From Rhea pennata (taxonomy: Eukaryota; Chordata; Aves; Rheiformes; Rheidae): DNA of 64,000 nucleotides. The stretch is taken from assembly GCF_028389875.1 (NCBI RefSeq), contig NC_084676.1, forward strand, positions 1,550,001-1,614,000, in the 5' to 3' direction. This document shows positions 40,450 through 52,850 of the stretch, piece by piece. How positions within the stretch are numbered: position 1 is the stretch's first letter; the number at the start of each line of letters is the position of its first letter. Position numbers and translations under genes: made by a program. The notes beneath the pieces are model-generated. The model made no database searches. It saw only the letters and a list, made by a program, of their open reading frames with translations, and was not told where the DNA came from.

Positions 40450-41010
40450 GGAGGAATTTTGTGATCATCTGATCTGTTCAGTGCATGACATACATACATC
40501 ACATATTCTTATCCACTGATTCCTACAGCAAGATCACTTGTGACAGAATTGTAACCTATGTTTAGAAAGACTTCTACTATTGACTTGAAAGTGTCAAATG
40601 AGAGGTAACTAACATGTCTTGGCCGTGTCCCCTTGCTGTTATAAACTGTGCCATATTCCTTAATTTCTTTAAATTTCCAGATGATAACAAGGACATGTCA
40701 GAAGTGCTTGCTAGATTAAACAGCACTTTAATAGATGTCTTTTCACGAGTCTGATCAAATTACCTATAGCCTTTCCCTTTGATAAGCTGGAGAATGGAGA
40801 TTTTTCATGCTGTGTCCTGTTCTCTACACCAATTATCATTCTCACTGTTCTTCCCTGAACTATTAACATTTTTGAAGTGCACATATGGAGACAATGTTCC
40901 CATAGCTGATATCAAGGAAATGCTATATTTCTATTCAATATTCTTCTGTAATAATCCATGCATCATATTAGTCTTCACAGTGGTGTTCAAAAACTGCCTA
41001 GAGAAATTTT
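40450..41010 (-). mobile_element. Ancient CR1-family LINE remnant, minus strand
   Basis: Segments in order match the reverse complement of an old CR1 3' region known from turtles and crocodilians. They are TGATCATCTGATCTG, ATCCACTGATTCCTACAGCA, GTTTAGAAAGACTTC, TGCTAGATTAAACAGC, CTGATCAAATTACC and CCCTTTGATAAGCTGGA. Divergence is high and the 3' tail is gone. The family assignment rests on segment order and is less certain than for the copies at 21.4 and 28.6 kb. Confidence 0.6.
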
Positions 41011-44000
41011 CTGTCTGTCAGAATCCTATGTTTTATGGAATACTGTCTCCTGTTTGTCTGTATAATTCTTTGCTTCAGCAGGCATGATGCTGTGATTTAT
41101 TGTATTAAAAAGTGCCTTGCTTGATTGTGTCTGCCATACCAAGCAATCCACAGATCAGTGAACTGATCATTGGCTCTCTTTTTTTGCTTATCGCCATGCC
41201 AATGTTTTATCATCTAAACAATGAACAAATGTATGTTTTCACTGTCATTATATCCTCAGATCATTTTAAAAAAAGATGATCTTATCTATACAGGTAAGAA
41301 AAAAACCTGTATAGGCCAAGCCAGCCTCCTGACATGCTTTGTATGCAGGTTTCCTTTTGGTTGTCACAGTGCAATTATTTGATACATCCACACTAATTGC
41401 AGTGAGACTATCAGGCAGATTTAATTCTATTCAGTATGTGCCATTTTGATTCTCCATGCAGTTGGTTTTTTTCACTTTTTTTATCTGGATGTTAGAGAAA
41501 TAAAGCCAAAAGTGTTACAAAAGTCTGATTATATTATATCAACAGTACAGACTCTGTTATCATTCATATTAGTAATCTTGCCAGAGAACAATATCAGATC
41601 TTTTTGACATAACCTATTTTCCGTTAAGCTGCATGGTCCTCATTAGTCACACGATGAGATTTTAAGCTATTGCCACACAATGAGAGCAGTATCTAGAAGA
41701 AAATAATGAAAAAGGTATACCACAGTAAGAATGGGGAAGGGGGAGTTGGTTTATATGTGCCTTCTACCTCCAGTTGATTGATGACCTCTACTTTCACTTG
41801 CTTGACTTCTGTTTTGCTACACTTTTGCCATTGTGCCCTGGCCCATTAACCACGGTTTAGACACAACAGCTCAGACTACATTGCCTGCTAATTTGTAGTC
41901 CAGTCCATACAAAGCAGTAACCGGCATATCCACCAAGGGTGGAAGAAACACAGGACCTGTGCAAGGCCAGAGTCCTGAAACTGATGAACAAGGCCAGATA
42001 TCTTAATCGTATGCACATATATATACTATACATATACACTATGAAGATATGTGCCATATGGCATCTTAGATCGCACTAGACAACTATTTTTAAGCACCTG
42101 AATGTCACTCACTGTGCACACTCTGTCCTGTAAATGTGCCCTCATCAGCACCTTCAGGATCTTTTCTGCCATCTTTTTGTTATATATATCTAGTGGGAAG
42201 TGTTGATTAATGAAGACTGGATAACTAGGACTCTATTTGTTTAGCATTTAACATTAGTAAAAGTAATTCATACTCTATCTGCTGAGCATTGATGTAATAA
42301 ATATATATATCTGTTCCTGTCATAGTATCTGAAACCCTGGTTTTACCCTCAGAATGGCTGATGACTGTCAACAGGGAATAGAGATGGGTTTTTCATATAT
42401 TCAAGTACACAGACTTAGGCTTGGGTTTGGGACTAAAAAGTTTAAGTCACGGGACATGTTTCTTATTCACACAGACAGCCTATAGCAATTCTTAACCTTC
42501 TCAGCATCATCCATGGCTGTTGTACTGACAGTTTTAGATAACTTCTTTTTTTAGCTACCTAGACTAATACATCAAGTAATCAAACAAGATAGACAAAAGT
42601 GATTAAATGAGGAAACAAATATTTAGTGGTGAACTGATGTCTGCAAAGGAATATAATCCCTGTTTAGACAGTAAGGTTGAGAACCCCTCCAGCCCCATGC
42701 TAGAGTTTCTGTAACCAGACAGTCAAAGGTGAGTTTGAACCCTGTTAAGCATCTTAAAAGTAGAAAGGTATTAGAGAAAAGCAAGTGGATCATACAATAT
42801 TCTCTTCTTTTTAGGTTTTAAAATAAAGCATTGCATTTTGCATAGGAGCACTGTATTTTGCATAGGTTCTGCATAACATCTGTCATTTAAATGCCACTGA
42901 TCCCAGCCCCTTTTGAAAGATAATCATAGAACCACAAACTTCTGGATCCCAACTGATCATATAAAGCAAGGTTGCATGTTATTGCCAGGACACATGTACA
43001 TGGCAGAGGTAGAATTTTGTGGGCTCACAAAACTCTAAAGTTAAAAAGCTAAAGCTTTTAAGCAGTATAAGTATCTCCAAGTTCAGGAGATGCTGAGCAG
43101 GGCTTTGGGGGTTGCATTTTTTTAAATGGGTTCTTTATTTCCAATAAAAGCATGTTTTAAGCAGCCTTTCCTCATATGGGCCTTGAAAGCTAGTCCTGAC
43201 TATGTAAAAGATTATTGGTGAGGCTGAACAAGACAGGCATTTTCTATAGATGCAATTCTCTTCAGCAGTGGAAGTATTATGTAGCTGCCTAATTTGGAGC
43301 ATGTAAATTCATTTTCTTCTTCTGTAACATAGTATAGAATACATTGCACATTTATGTTTCATATCCTTGTGTAATAGTCTCTTATCTGCCAAACTAGAGA
43401 ACTAAAATTATACAGCCTGAGAAAAAGTTAAACAATAAACTGATTCTGAGCAGAATTTAAATTGTACTGTGAAGTGCAGACTTGGTTTCTTTATTTATTT
43501 AGCACAAAATCTTTTTAACAGGAAGAAGAAAAAAATGGAACAAAAATTGTTTTGCTTGTGCCTTAAGAATATAAATAGGATTTTTTCAGGGATGCAAGAC
43601 ATACTTGCTTCTTAAAACTAAACTAGTTCACTGTACTTTGGCTGAAACACCTTGATGTGGAACCCCTCCATATCACTGATCTCATTTTAAAAACTTAGTT
43701 TAAACTTGTTAAGATATAGTTTCTTTAAAACAGATAAATTAGCCATAGATGAATCTGTGAATTCTACTTTAAATTGAGGTATGTGGTCAGGAATATATAT
43801 GTATTCCCAATTGAGATTTGTTTCACTTTAAACATGTTTCTCTATCTCTTTTCTCTGTTTTCTGTAAACATTGGAACAGAAAACAAACATGTAATGAAAG
43901 TTCACACACTGCTTTAGACACGTTTAAAATGATTATAAATATTTTCAGCATCTGGCTTAAAAGGGAAGGAACTACGAGATTATTCAGCCCTGGTCTCTCC

Positions 44001-44439
44001 TTTGACAAGCTCTGCTTCCCAGGCTTTAAGCCGACTTCTGGGAGATCACGTTTCCAGGTGGCCTGCAGTCCAAGTGCTGGGGGGAACCAACACACTGCTC
44101 AATACCACATTAGTTTCATTTTTTGATCTGTGGCAGGGGCCTTAGGGTTTCCATGGGATCCTGTGGACTGCTCCACGATCTACCTCCCCTCCCAAATACA
44201 GCTTGGTCCGGAGTACTGGGTCCTCCCTGAAAGTCTCACTGCATCCCTAGTGACCTTTTAATTCCCATTTATCTTCAGCCTCTTGCTCTGAGCCTAAAAC
44301 TCTCTCAGTCTGAGCTTATTCCCCTAAATCTGAGTGTGCTCCCGTTTTCCCCCAGGCACTGCACACCGTAATGGGAGCCAGCTCCTGTGGATAACGATGC
44401 CAAGCCCTGGCTCAGTGAGAGAAAGGCGACCAGTCTCTT
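41011..44439. other. Intergenic, no gene seen
   Basis: AT-rich sequence. A short imperfect tandem repeat of about 20 nt (TTTTGCATAGG shared) lies near 42.83-42.87 kb. Nothing else was recognised. Confidence 0.55.
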
Positions 44440-44750
44440 ACCTGGCAAATGAAAATCAAAGGGACCTGCCCTAGCCGAAACCGGGGAGCTGGCAGAGCCC
44501 AGTTCTCTGCAAGCCGTTTTTTGACGCTCCTTTCCGTGACTTGCAAATTCGCTGCTCTTTTTTTCTTTCCTCGGTGGCGGCCTCCCTCCACTGGCGCGAA
44601 GCGGGATTTGCAGCGCAATATCCTCTGCCAGCCGAGCCGAGCCGAGGCAGGGACGAAGCCACAAATCCAACACCCGCTGCCTGTAGTTCGCTCGTCTCTG
44701 GGCTGACCCGCGCTGGTCCAGCCAGCCCAGGGAAGGGGAAGGGGGGGTGA
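44440..44750. promoter_or_regulatory. Compact CpG-rich island, candidate enhancer or promoter
   Basis: GC content and CpG frequency rise sharply against AT-rich flanks. The island contains GGTGGCGGCC, CACTGGCGCGAAGCGG and a triple GCCGA repeat. It lies about 38 kb after the PCDHA stop and about 8 kb before the first downstream variable exon. In mammals the HS5-1 enhancer (CTCF- and REST-bound) lies between the alpha constant exon and the beta genes, closer to the beta side, so the position fits. I see no clear REST site and only a partial CTCF-like match at about 44.57 kb. Open frames on both strands across the island look like by-products of base composition. Confidence 0.4.
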
Positions 44751-47700
44751 ACTTGCTGGTGGACCTTAAACTCCATTTCATCGAACCCTAGGGTTAGCTG
44801 TGTGCGGGTCTCATCACCTTCTTGGCTGCACTTCATCAGATACTATTTTTAAATGTGAGAGTGGTCATGGAGTCCTGGCTGCTTTCCATTAGCGAGTCCT
44901 CCCCATCACTGCTGTGGTCCAGTAATTTTAATACAAAAGGATAAAATGTTCAGATGGAAGAATCTTAACATAAGAGGAATACTGCACCTACCCATGTATA
45001 AGATTTTCATAAAGTGAATTAGCCATGATGTACTTTTACCAGCACCTGTTAAATAAATTGTTTTCATACCTGTTTGCTTTATCATTTCTCAATAATAGCT
45101 GTATATATGCATCGATCATTAGGTTCATGTTCAGTTTTTCATTGCCATTGTTTGTCCACTCCATGAGTAAATGTGATATTGGGGTGAGTAAGTGTTTGTT
45201 GACTAAAGGGTGAATAAGGCCTTTCTAGATTTCTCCTTATAGGATGGATGTTTCCTGTCCTGGAAGGCTCCTTTACTTCGCTGAGTATCCACATATAACA
45301 TCGGATAGCAATGCAGAGCATGTCAAAACATCCTTCAAAAATAAAGATGGCTTTGCACAACTCACCTTTGTAAAGATACAACAGATATTAAACAAGATGG
45401 TGAAGATACCAGGACATCTCAGGATAATCAGAGCCTAAACCTCACTACTTTGTGTCAAAGATGTGACAGAAAGTTCATTCGTCATCCGGCTTTGCTAGAA
45501 ATGGTTTAGTTGTATCTGAGACACAAGGGTTATCCTGTGATGCAGGAGGGCGCCTGGTTTGCAGTTGCTGCTGAAACTGTAACCTGAGAAATCCCCCTCC
45601 ATGTTTCTGATGCTAGAAATAGTGGCTTTAAGAGATTTCTTGCAGACATAAGAGATTTTCCAAAAGGTGATACTGGAGGAACCACTAAAGACTTTTTAGA
45701 AGCCAGCATTTATGTCCTTACTTTCAAGGTGAGAGAAGAAAATCAAACAATTACGTCTTCTAAATGTGACTGTAATGTGACAGCTCCTGTTCAGAAGATA
45801 TGTACTGCTTGTGTCTTTCATAGTCGGATTTGGGAGCAATAGGGACAGGTAGGCAGAGGCAAGAAGACTGGAGATGCTGACACGGCATGGGAAAATCAAT
45901 CAGGATGCATTCTGTGTCTTTTTCTGAGGTTCATTATGGAAGCTGTCAAAAAGATACTGAGACTTACAGCTGACGGTAGAAAAGCAGAAGAAAGGCTTCA
46001 TGAAAAACCTTCCCCCCCCCAGCATCTTCCCCAGGTGGGAACTCTCTGCTGCTTCTGTAGAGCATAGGCCAGATTTCTCTTTTGTTGGGGTCAAATTGTC
46101 TTTGTCATTTAGTTGGAACAATACCAGCCACTTAGTTGTGAACTGCTGGATTGGTCATTTATCTTCAGATGCACTAGACAAAGAGAAGTGGAGATAATCC
46201 TTTAACACTGACCAATCTCCATGTTCACCTGTGACTGGAACAAATGTGACAGCTCCTGGCACCTTTGATCTCTCTGTCTTCCCAAGAGAGCCTCAGTTCG
46301 GAAGCTCTGTTTTCCTCCTGGGCAGTGACCAAGCTGTTCATGAGGTTGTGCTTAAATCAGATTTCCATTGAACTCTCAATTAGATAGCACTGAACTAGGT
46401 GTTTCCACCTTATGTTTTCATAGTCAATGTTTTCCACTTAGTGTTTTCATACTTGCTGAGAATTAAGTCCAAGAGTTACAGGATCTGGGAAACTAGCTTG
46501 AAGATGGGCCTAGCCTTGCATCAAGAGACTGAAAAGGTAGAGCACAGCTATCTGCCTTTTTCCAGACACTACATCCTGTAAAGCTGATTAGGATCCCCTT
46601 GATTTGCTGCTACATTTTCTAATTTTCTTGCTCCCCAAGAGGCAAGTGAGACTCTGAGGGAGAAAGATGGAAAAGAAGGAATCCTGTGCCTTGGGTTCAA
46701 CACTGAGAACCTGAGAAGGACAGACACAAACCGGAAGGACTGTGTCTCGACCTGTCTTCCTCTTCCTTCCTCCTCTGTTTCGTTGTTTTGTTTCTTCCTT
46801 CTTTCTGTACACTTCAGCTCCTTTCTGACTTATTCTCATGTTTTCACTTGAAACTACATCCACTGCCCTTCCTGCTTTTCTCTGTAAGTCCCATATTCTG
46901 GCTGATTGGACCTCATTTTTTGTTTGGTGATGGCCATTCTAATTCTTTACTGACAGGCTCTATACTGACAGACTCCTCACAGATTGCTTTCAAAACAGAT
47001 CCTATATGTATTCCTCTGTCTTCATCCTACTTGATCAGTCCTGTCAAAGCAACGGGTTGATACTCATCTTCTCTTGGCCTCTTTCCCTCCTCTAACTGCT
47101 GCTCATTCCTCCTGCTCTCTCTTTTCCCATTTCATTTGCAAATCTTCTTCTCAGTCCATGCCCCATTTCTCTCCTCAAACAGCACTTCAAAATTAGTCTT
47201 TCCCAAACCGACATCTTCTCAAATCCTATATTCACTTACTGGTCCATCCATTAAAAAGAACGAAAGAAAGGTGGGGGGGAGGTCTTATTTCCATGCCCAG
47301 AACAGCATAAGCCTGTCTTTCTCTCCTTTCCTTATTATATCACTTGACTGTCTTCCTTCAATCTCTCCAACTCTCCTTCTTGCAGAATTGCAGAAGGAGA
47401 GTTGCAAATTGCAGAAATATTTGTCCAAAAGCTGTAAGCGCCTTGCCCTTGTTCCAGTGATGCCTTTCTGTCTCTGAATTCTCTTTTCAAACCTATCCAA
47501 ATGTCACTTACAAATCATCTTATTTTCTTCTGTCTGTTGCTTCATGAAAAGCATGTGAACTGTTGATTCAGTGGGCTGTTGATCCAAGTCCAAGACTGTT
47601 CATACAGTGGACTTGAATTACTTAACATCCTTGTGCTGCTTGTAGGTTCTTCAAGTGATTTTTGATAAGTATTTCCTCCTAGTCAACTGGAGGGAAAGGG

Positions 47701-48639
47701 AGACATAAAGCTCAATAGATGGTATTTTCCTCACAGAATAAGTCGACAGAGGATTAGAGATTAAAGTACTAACTGTGGGCCACTTGAATCTTCAGGGTAT
47801 GAGAACACACTGTTCTAGGAATTTCTGAAGAAATCTCCCTACAATATGTTTGAACTAAAAGTGAGGTTGAAGATGGAAAAGCTGGATCCCACTGAGCAAA
47901 AAGTTTAGGAGGATGAGAATAATTACTTGGTTTACTAATATGATTGCCTTTTGAAGCTAAATGTTGAACCTGAGAAGGACTTGCTTTCAAATGGGAAGTA
48001 CTGAGGTTGTCATGGCTAAAGATAAGACAGCTGTTGTTTCTTTTCTCCAAAAGAAGTAGGAGGGCAAAGATGTGTTTAGATGTCTTCCAGGTGTCTTTTG
48101 GCCAGGGTAACCTTCAGTGGCTGGAGATAACATCTACCAGAATGTCACTGAGAAGGTATATACTCTTAGAGTATGTAAAATAGAATTTTCCTTTATTCTC
48201 CAAAGTTGTAAGGTATGCAGCGGAGATTTTAGAGCATGGATCCTCATAAACAGCTGTTAGTAGAAAGGAGGTGCAGTTATGTAGGAGGAAATGTGCTAAT
48301 ATTAATACTGAACTGGTTCTTAAATTCAGATTACTTTAGGCAAGAACATACAAGAGTTAGAGGTCTCCTTATAAAAATAAAATATCCAAATATTTGAGCC
48401 TGGTGCAATCAGTCTGAGCTTTATGATGTCTAGAATATTTATCTTATTTCTGGAAGATATTCTGAGCAAAGTTGCTACATTTACCAATGTCTTCATTAGG
48501 CATATTTAACAGAAGGTCTATGTAGGATGACTTCTAGATCTTTCACATTAGCCTGTACTGTTAATGCCAGATCAAATGTCTCAATAAGTGACAAGAAAGT
48601 GAGTCTATTTGCTAAATACTTCAAGTGGGAAATATATTT
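44751..48639. other. Intergenic, partly polypyrimidine-rich
   Basis: No gene is recognised. The + strand is rich in C and T between 46.75 and 47.5 kb, which opens frames with serine- and leucine-rich translations on both strands. Confidence 0.55.
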
Positions 48640-49820
48640 CATAATTCGCTCTGGAAATAGCCCAAACGTAATGGCAGCAACCCGCACTGAAAGCCCCAGA
48701 TGCAGGCACGCCTGTGTAGTTCCTGTTCTGGACGCTCAGTGCCGCTGTCGGCCAGCGCTGTGCGTCTACTGCTGTTGCTGCGCAGGGAATTAGCAAACAA
48801 GGAGGGACCAGCGAGAACCAGTCAGACGTTATCTGACTGATACTAGCTGAGAGCCTGGCTGAAATAACCTGGCTGGACCGGAATTGCCCTGGTTCAAAGC
48901 CTTTCTAAGGGCTCTGCTGGGAATAACCTCATCGAAAACCGCCTGGAAATGGAAGAGCACAACGCACAACTGAGGGTGTGGAGTAGGGAGAAAATCGCCC
49001 AGGCTCTGTCCCCAGCCCGCTGATGCGACTCTCTGCTCATGGAAAATTTGTAAGGATTTCGCCGAAGCTTTGTGGTGGCTCAGGCAGAGCCTGTTGGTTG
49101 GTAAGCACCGAGTTAATACCGGGAGAAACAAACGTTTACATTTAACAGAGTAATGTGGATTAGCTGGAGCGAATGAGGGTGGGGGGAAGCTTTTTTCTCT
49201 CTCCAGAATCGAATCACAAATGGGACACGTACCAACTGTATTTACAGTGAAAATGGAGACCTCGAAGATGGGAAAGAGTTCTGCCAGCTTTCCTCATGTC
49301 TGCATCCGGCTGAGTGCTCAAGGCAGCAATTCCTCCCGGGTGCTGGGAATCAAAGCGCTAGCTGAGTGTTAAAGACGAGAGAAGAAACCCGCTCTGGGAA
49401 CTGATTGTGAAAACAATTGTTCTCTCTTCTTTTCTTGGGTTTGGAAATCCATAATGACGTGCGAAAGTATCTGTGTTTTTGGTATGAAGGCAATTGCACC
49501 TCCCAGGTAAAGCTATCTGCAGCGTGTGGCCGAAGAGGACGATCAAAAGCGGCGTTTTAACAACAATTGAACTGATTGCGCCAGGGATGGGAAGGCGTCT
49601 TTATCCGGCGGGGAAAATCTGGGAAAAGAACATGGACTGTGACTGATGAGATTTTACTCAGCAGATCGGAATTCCCAACTAGAAGAGCACGAAGAGGATT
49701 TTGGAAACTGGAATTGCTCAGGCTGCAGAATTGGGAGAAGAAGGTCTTGCAAAATGATTTTTTTTTTCTTTTTAGGATCTCCATGTTCTGAAATACAGAG
49801 ATATCACAGGAACTGAGCAG
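48640..49820. promoter_or_regulatory. GC-rich, CpG-containing promoter-like stretch without a coding exon
   Basis: CpGs become frequent again, with GGACGCTCAGTGCCGCTG and CCAGCGCTGTGCG near 48.73-48.77 kb and further CpG-rich segments up to 49.65 kb. Similar CGCT-bearing GC-rich sequence precedes the two protocadherin exons. No cadherin-coding sequence follows. It may be a relic promoter of a lost variable exon or a distal regulatory element. This is inference from composition. Confidence 0.3.
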
Positions 49821-50740
49821 AATATGTTACTGTAGCTCTTTTTTAGGGTCAAGATGTAAATCTCTGGATAGGGAGGAAAACAGGTCTTCAGTCATTTAAG
49901 ACTTCTTTCTTAAGTTAAATAAATCATAACTCATTCAAAAATTCAAAGAAATCCAAAACATCACCGTGTGCTGAAGGAGATAGTGAATTCTCTGGCAACA
50001 TTAAAACACATTATATATCATATTTTGGCTGTAATTCCTACGTTACATTAAAAGACAATGTATCCTGGCCTGTCAGTACAGGTACTTCCTGTTTTCCTCT
50101 AGAACATGTCAATATTATTTTTGCAACCCAGTGGAAAATATCAGCATTAGTTATCTGGTGATGCATAGGAAGTGACTCACTTCATTTCCTCTAAAATGAG
50201 AAAGAATATGAGCTTCATTCTAAGAGCAGCACCTTCTAATGTGCCAAGATACATTGCTAAGAGTGTCGTTGTTAGGGTCACTGTTCCTGTTACATCTTCT
50301 TGACCGAGTCGGCTGAAGGACAACATCTCCCACCCGAAATGAGGGGAGCATGTTACCTGGTTACTATAGAGATGGTTTGTGCTCATAGAGATTCTTCTCA
50401 GACTGTTCCGTGCAGCGTACCACACATTACCAGGGCTTCAGTAGTGAGATGAGAGCCCCCGAAGTGATACCAAGAGATCAGGTAGCAGTCAAGAAAGGGC
50501 ACCTTCCCCTCTCTAAGAGGCCAAAAGGAGAGCAGAAGCACTGGTGAGGGTGCAAAGGGAATGGATTTCAGGTGTTAGCTATTTTTGCAGCCCGTGAATG
50601 GGGAGAGGAGTCGCACTCTCAATGCAGCCTGCGAATGTACCGGGCTTGAGATCGCTTTTACAACAAGCTTCTGTCATGTTGCCGTTGATGATAGAAACTC
50701 GAGAGTCGAACACATTCCCCCTTATATCTTTAGTCAGAAA

Positions 50741-50796
50741 GGAGAAGGAAGAAAGGAAGAAAGGAAGAAAGGAAGGGAGGGAGGAAAGAAGGAAGA
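50741..50796. repeat. (GGAA)n-like purine tract
   Basis: Imperfect AAGG/GAAGG units form a purine-only strand. Confidence 0.85.
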
Positions 50797-50871
50797 ACTG
50801 ACCTGGCTTTTGATATGATTTAGCCTTTAGAGCCTCTCACGGTTTGAAGTCAACGGGATATAAGGAAGAAA

Positions 50872-50872
<1 letters not shown>

Positions 50873-50906
<34 letters not shown>
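50873..50906. repeat. (CA)n microsatellite
   Basis: About 17 uninterrupted CA dinucleotides. Confidence 0.95.
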
Positions 50907-50910
<4 letters not shown>

Positions 50911-52620
50911 CACATCTGTGAAAAGTTACCTAGTATCTAATATTCTGGGTAATCCTAAAGTCAACCTTGACTGTCACTCTTTCTCCCAACAGGAAGTTTC
51001 TTTTAAAAAATCTACAAAATTTACAAATAATCTGAGTTTCTCAGACTTCACCTGGTGAATATATTTTGACGGGGTCTACCCTGTTAGCAAACTAAAAGAA
51101 GAAAAATAACATGTAGGAAATTAAAAGAAAGCTGTCAAAATCGAGGTGATTAGTATATTTCATACATTAAAAATATCTGTACGTTAAACGTGCATTTGCG
51201 CTGGCGGGGGGCGGGGGGGGAGGCAGCCAGAACTCAGCGGTGGATACCGAGGAGCCATCGGGAGGTAACCCAATTCTCAGGATTGGCAATTAAACCCTAG
51301 GTCTTTATCCAGTCTCCGACCCGGATCTTGGGTCAAGCTCATCAAGCCATTGCTCAAACACGATCAGCTCTTTTTACCCCCCCTCCCCACCATTTTCCCA
51401 TTTGTTCCTCCTCCATAACTGCTGACTCCTTCTGTTCCTCGAATTTGATCCTCCCACTGATCATCCCTTAATAAACTAAACTTTTTAGATTAACCCAGTC
51501 CGCCTCAAACAAACGTCCATAATCAGTTTGCTATTTCCTATGGACGGGTCCTGATAATCCACGATATTTTTTTTTCCTCCCCCTTCGTCGTCTCGTTTAC
51601 AAAGTTTCCGGTTGAATCTCTTTGAGGTTACACTTGAGCGGTTCCTTTAATGGCCCATCGATCAGTATGTTAAGGGCACTGGTCTTTGTCATCGTCTTCG
51701 TCTGCTCCTTCTCGTTAGGGTTTGTGTATCTGGGTGTTTAATTTATGACCTCTCCTGTTATGTTAAACAGCTTTTGTATCTTTACACAGCCGTTAAGTAT
51801 CCTTACACAGATGAAGTCCAGCTTTGATCTCTGAGTGCATTGTCCTTTAAGGTATTTCTAAGCCCGTGTGGTGAATATCAGAACAGAAAGAACTGTATCT
51901 CTCCAAAATATGAAAGTAGTTTGCAACATTTCGATTTTTTGACTAGGAAAGGGGACATTTTTCACGGACGTAGGAGCGCTGTGTCGTACAATCACGCATC
52001 TCAGGACGGATGGAAGAACCAGGCAGATCAGCAGGTAGCAGGGGAGAGTATTTTTGTCAGTTCACAGAGATACTTGTTGAGGTCTTAATATTTGGGAGAT
52101 GGAGAAGTGTAAGAGTCCTACAACCTTTGAGTGAGGTGTGATACAAATGTGGGGAAAACTGCATTACAGTGATCTATTAGAGTGATTAGTTATAATGATT
52201 TTACTGTGATGGTGAGCTCTTGTCATAAGAGTTTGCTTCCAGGAGCTTTCCCTATAAATTCCATGGCACCAGCTCTTCTGTTCAATAGCAGAGATTCTCT
52301 GGCCCGCCCCACTTGCTAAATGATCTACGGTGATTCTTTAGAGGAGAAGAAATTGAAAATACAGTAACGTATACTGTGGAAGTGGTAGATTTTACAAATC
52401 CTACGCAACATAAAGGGAAAACACAAGCTATTTCTGAAGAGCTTTCTGAAGAGCTCCCCACTGTGAGATAGCAAACTCCTATATACAAGGAGTAAGTCTG
52501 CTTCCAAACAAAGACGAGTATTTACATTACAGTGGTTCAGGTCGGCACGAAGAGTGCAGATTTAAGCAGTAAACTCAAAATGTCAGCACTTTCCCCGAAT
52601 GTGAAAGGCAAAGGAAAGAT

Positions 52621-52850
52621 TCGCCCTTGCGACGCTGGGTGGGGCTGTTGGCCACGGACCGGAAGGTTTCTCTGCCCACACCAGTTATTCAGTCAGCAGC
52701 AAGCAGGATATAGGGAGACAGAAAAGCCGATCGAGCTGCTCGGGAAGGGCGGCGGGGTGCAGAGTTTGGGAGGCTCCGGGGGGGTTCAGAAATAGTGTCT
52801 CGCCGCAGGATTCCCGGGAAACACCGCTCTGCTTTGGACGCTGTGTAAAA
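52621..52850 (+). promoter_or_regulatory. Probable promoter and 5' leader of the first variable exon
   Basis: Each clustered protocadherin variable exon has its own promoter, typically with a conserved element built on a CGCT core roughly 200 bp before the ATG. Here CGCT occurs at 52633-52636 (context TTGCGACGCTGGGTGGGG), about 215 bp before the ATG at 52851. A second copy, ACCGCTCTG, lies near 52833. Which one, if either, is the working element cannot be decided by eye. Confidence 0.4.

Larger units (their letters stand above)
49821..52620. other. Upstream region of the first variable exon
   Basis: No gene is recognised. It contains a GGAA-type purine tract at 50741-50796, a (CA)n tract at 50873-50906, a G-rich run at 51205-51221 and an exact 12-bp tandem duplication (TTTCTGAAGAGC) at 52431-52454. 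Confidence 0.55.

Noticed and set aside
42890-43000. AATCATAGAACCAC as the start of another CR1 tail
   Set aside because: Only one octamer-like unit is present, and the following sequence does not match CR1.
44305-44781. Minus-strand open frame of 158 codons, with others on both strands, over the CpG-rich island
   Set aside because: Several overlapping frames are open at once on both strands, as expected from GC-rich sequence. No domain, signal peptide or conserved motif is visible.
45541-45565. GCAGGAGGGCGCC as a CTCF site
   Set aside because: The right half resembles the CTCF core, but the left half mismatches at several positions. It is too weak to call without a matrix scan.
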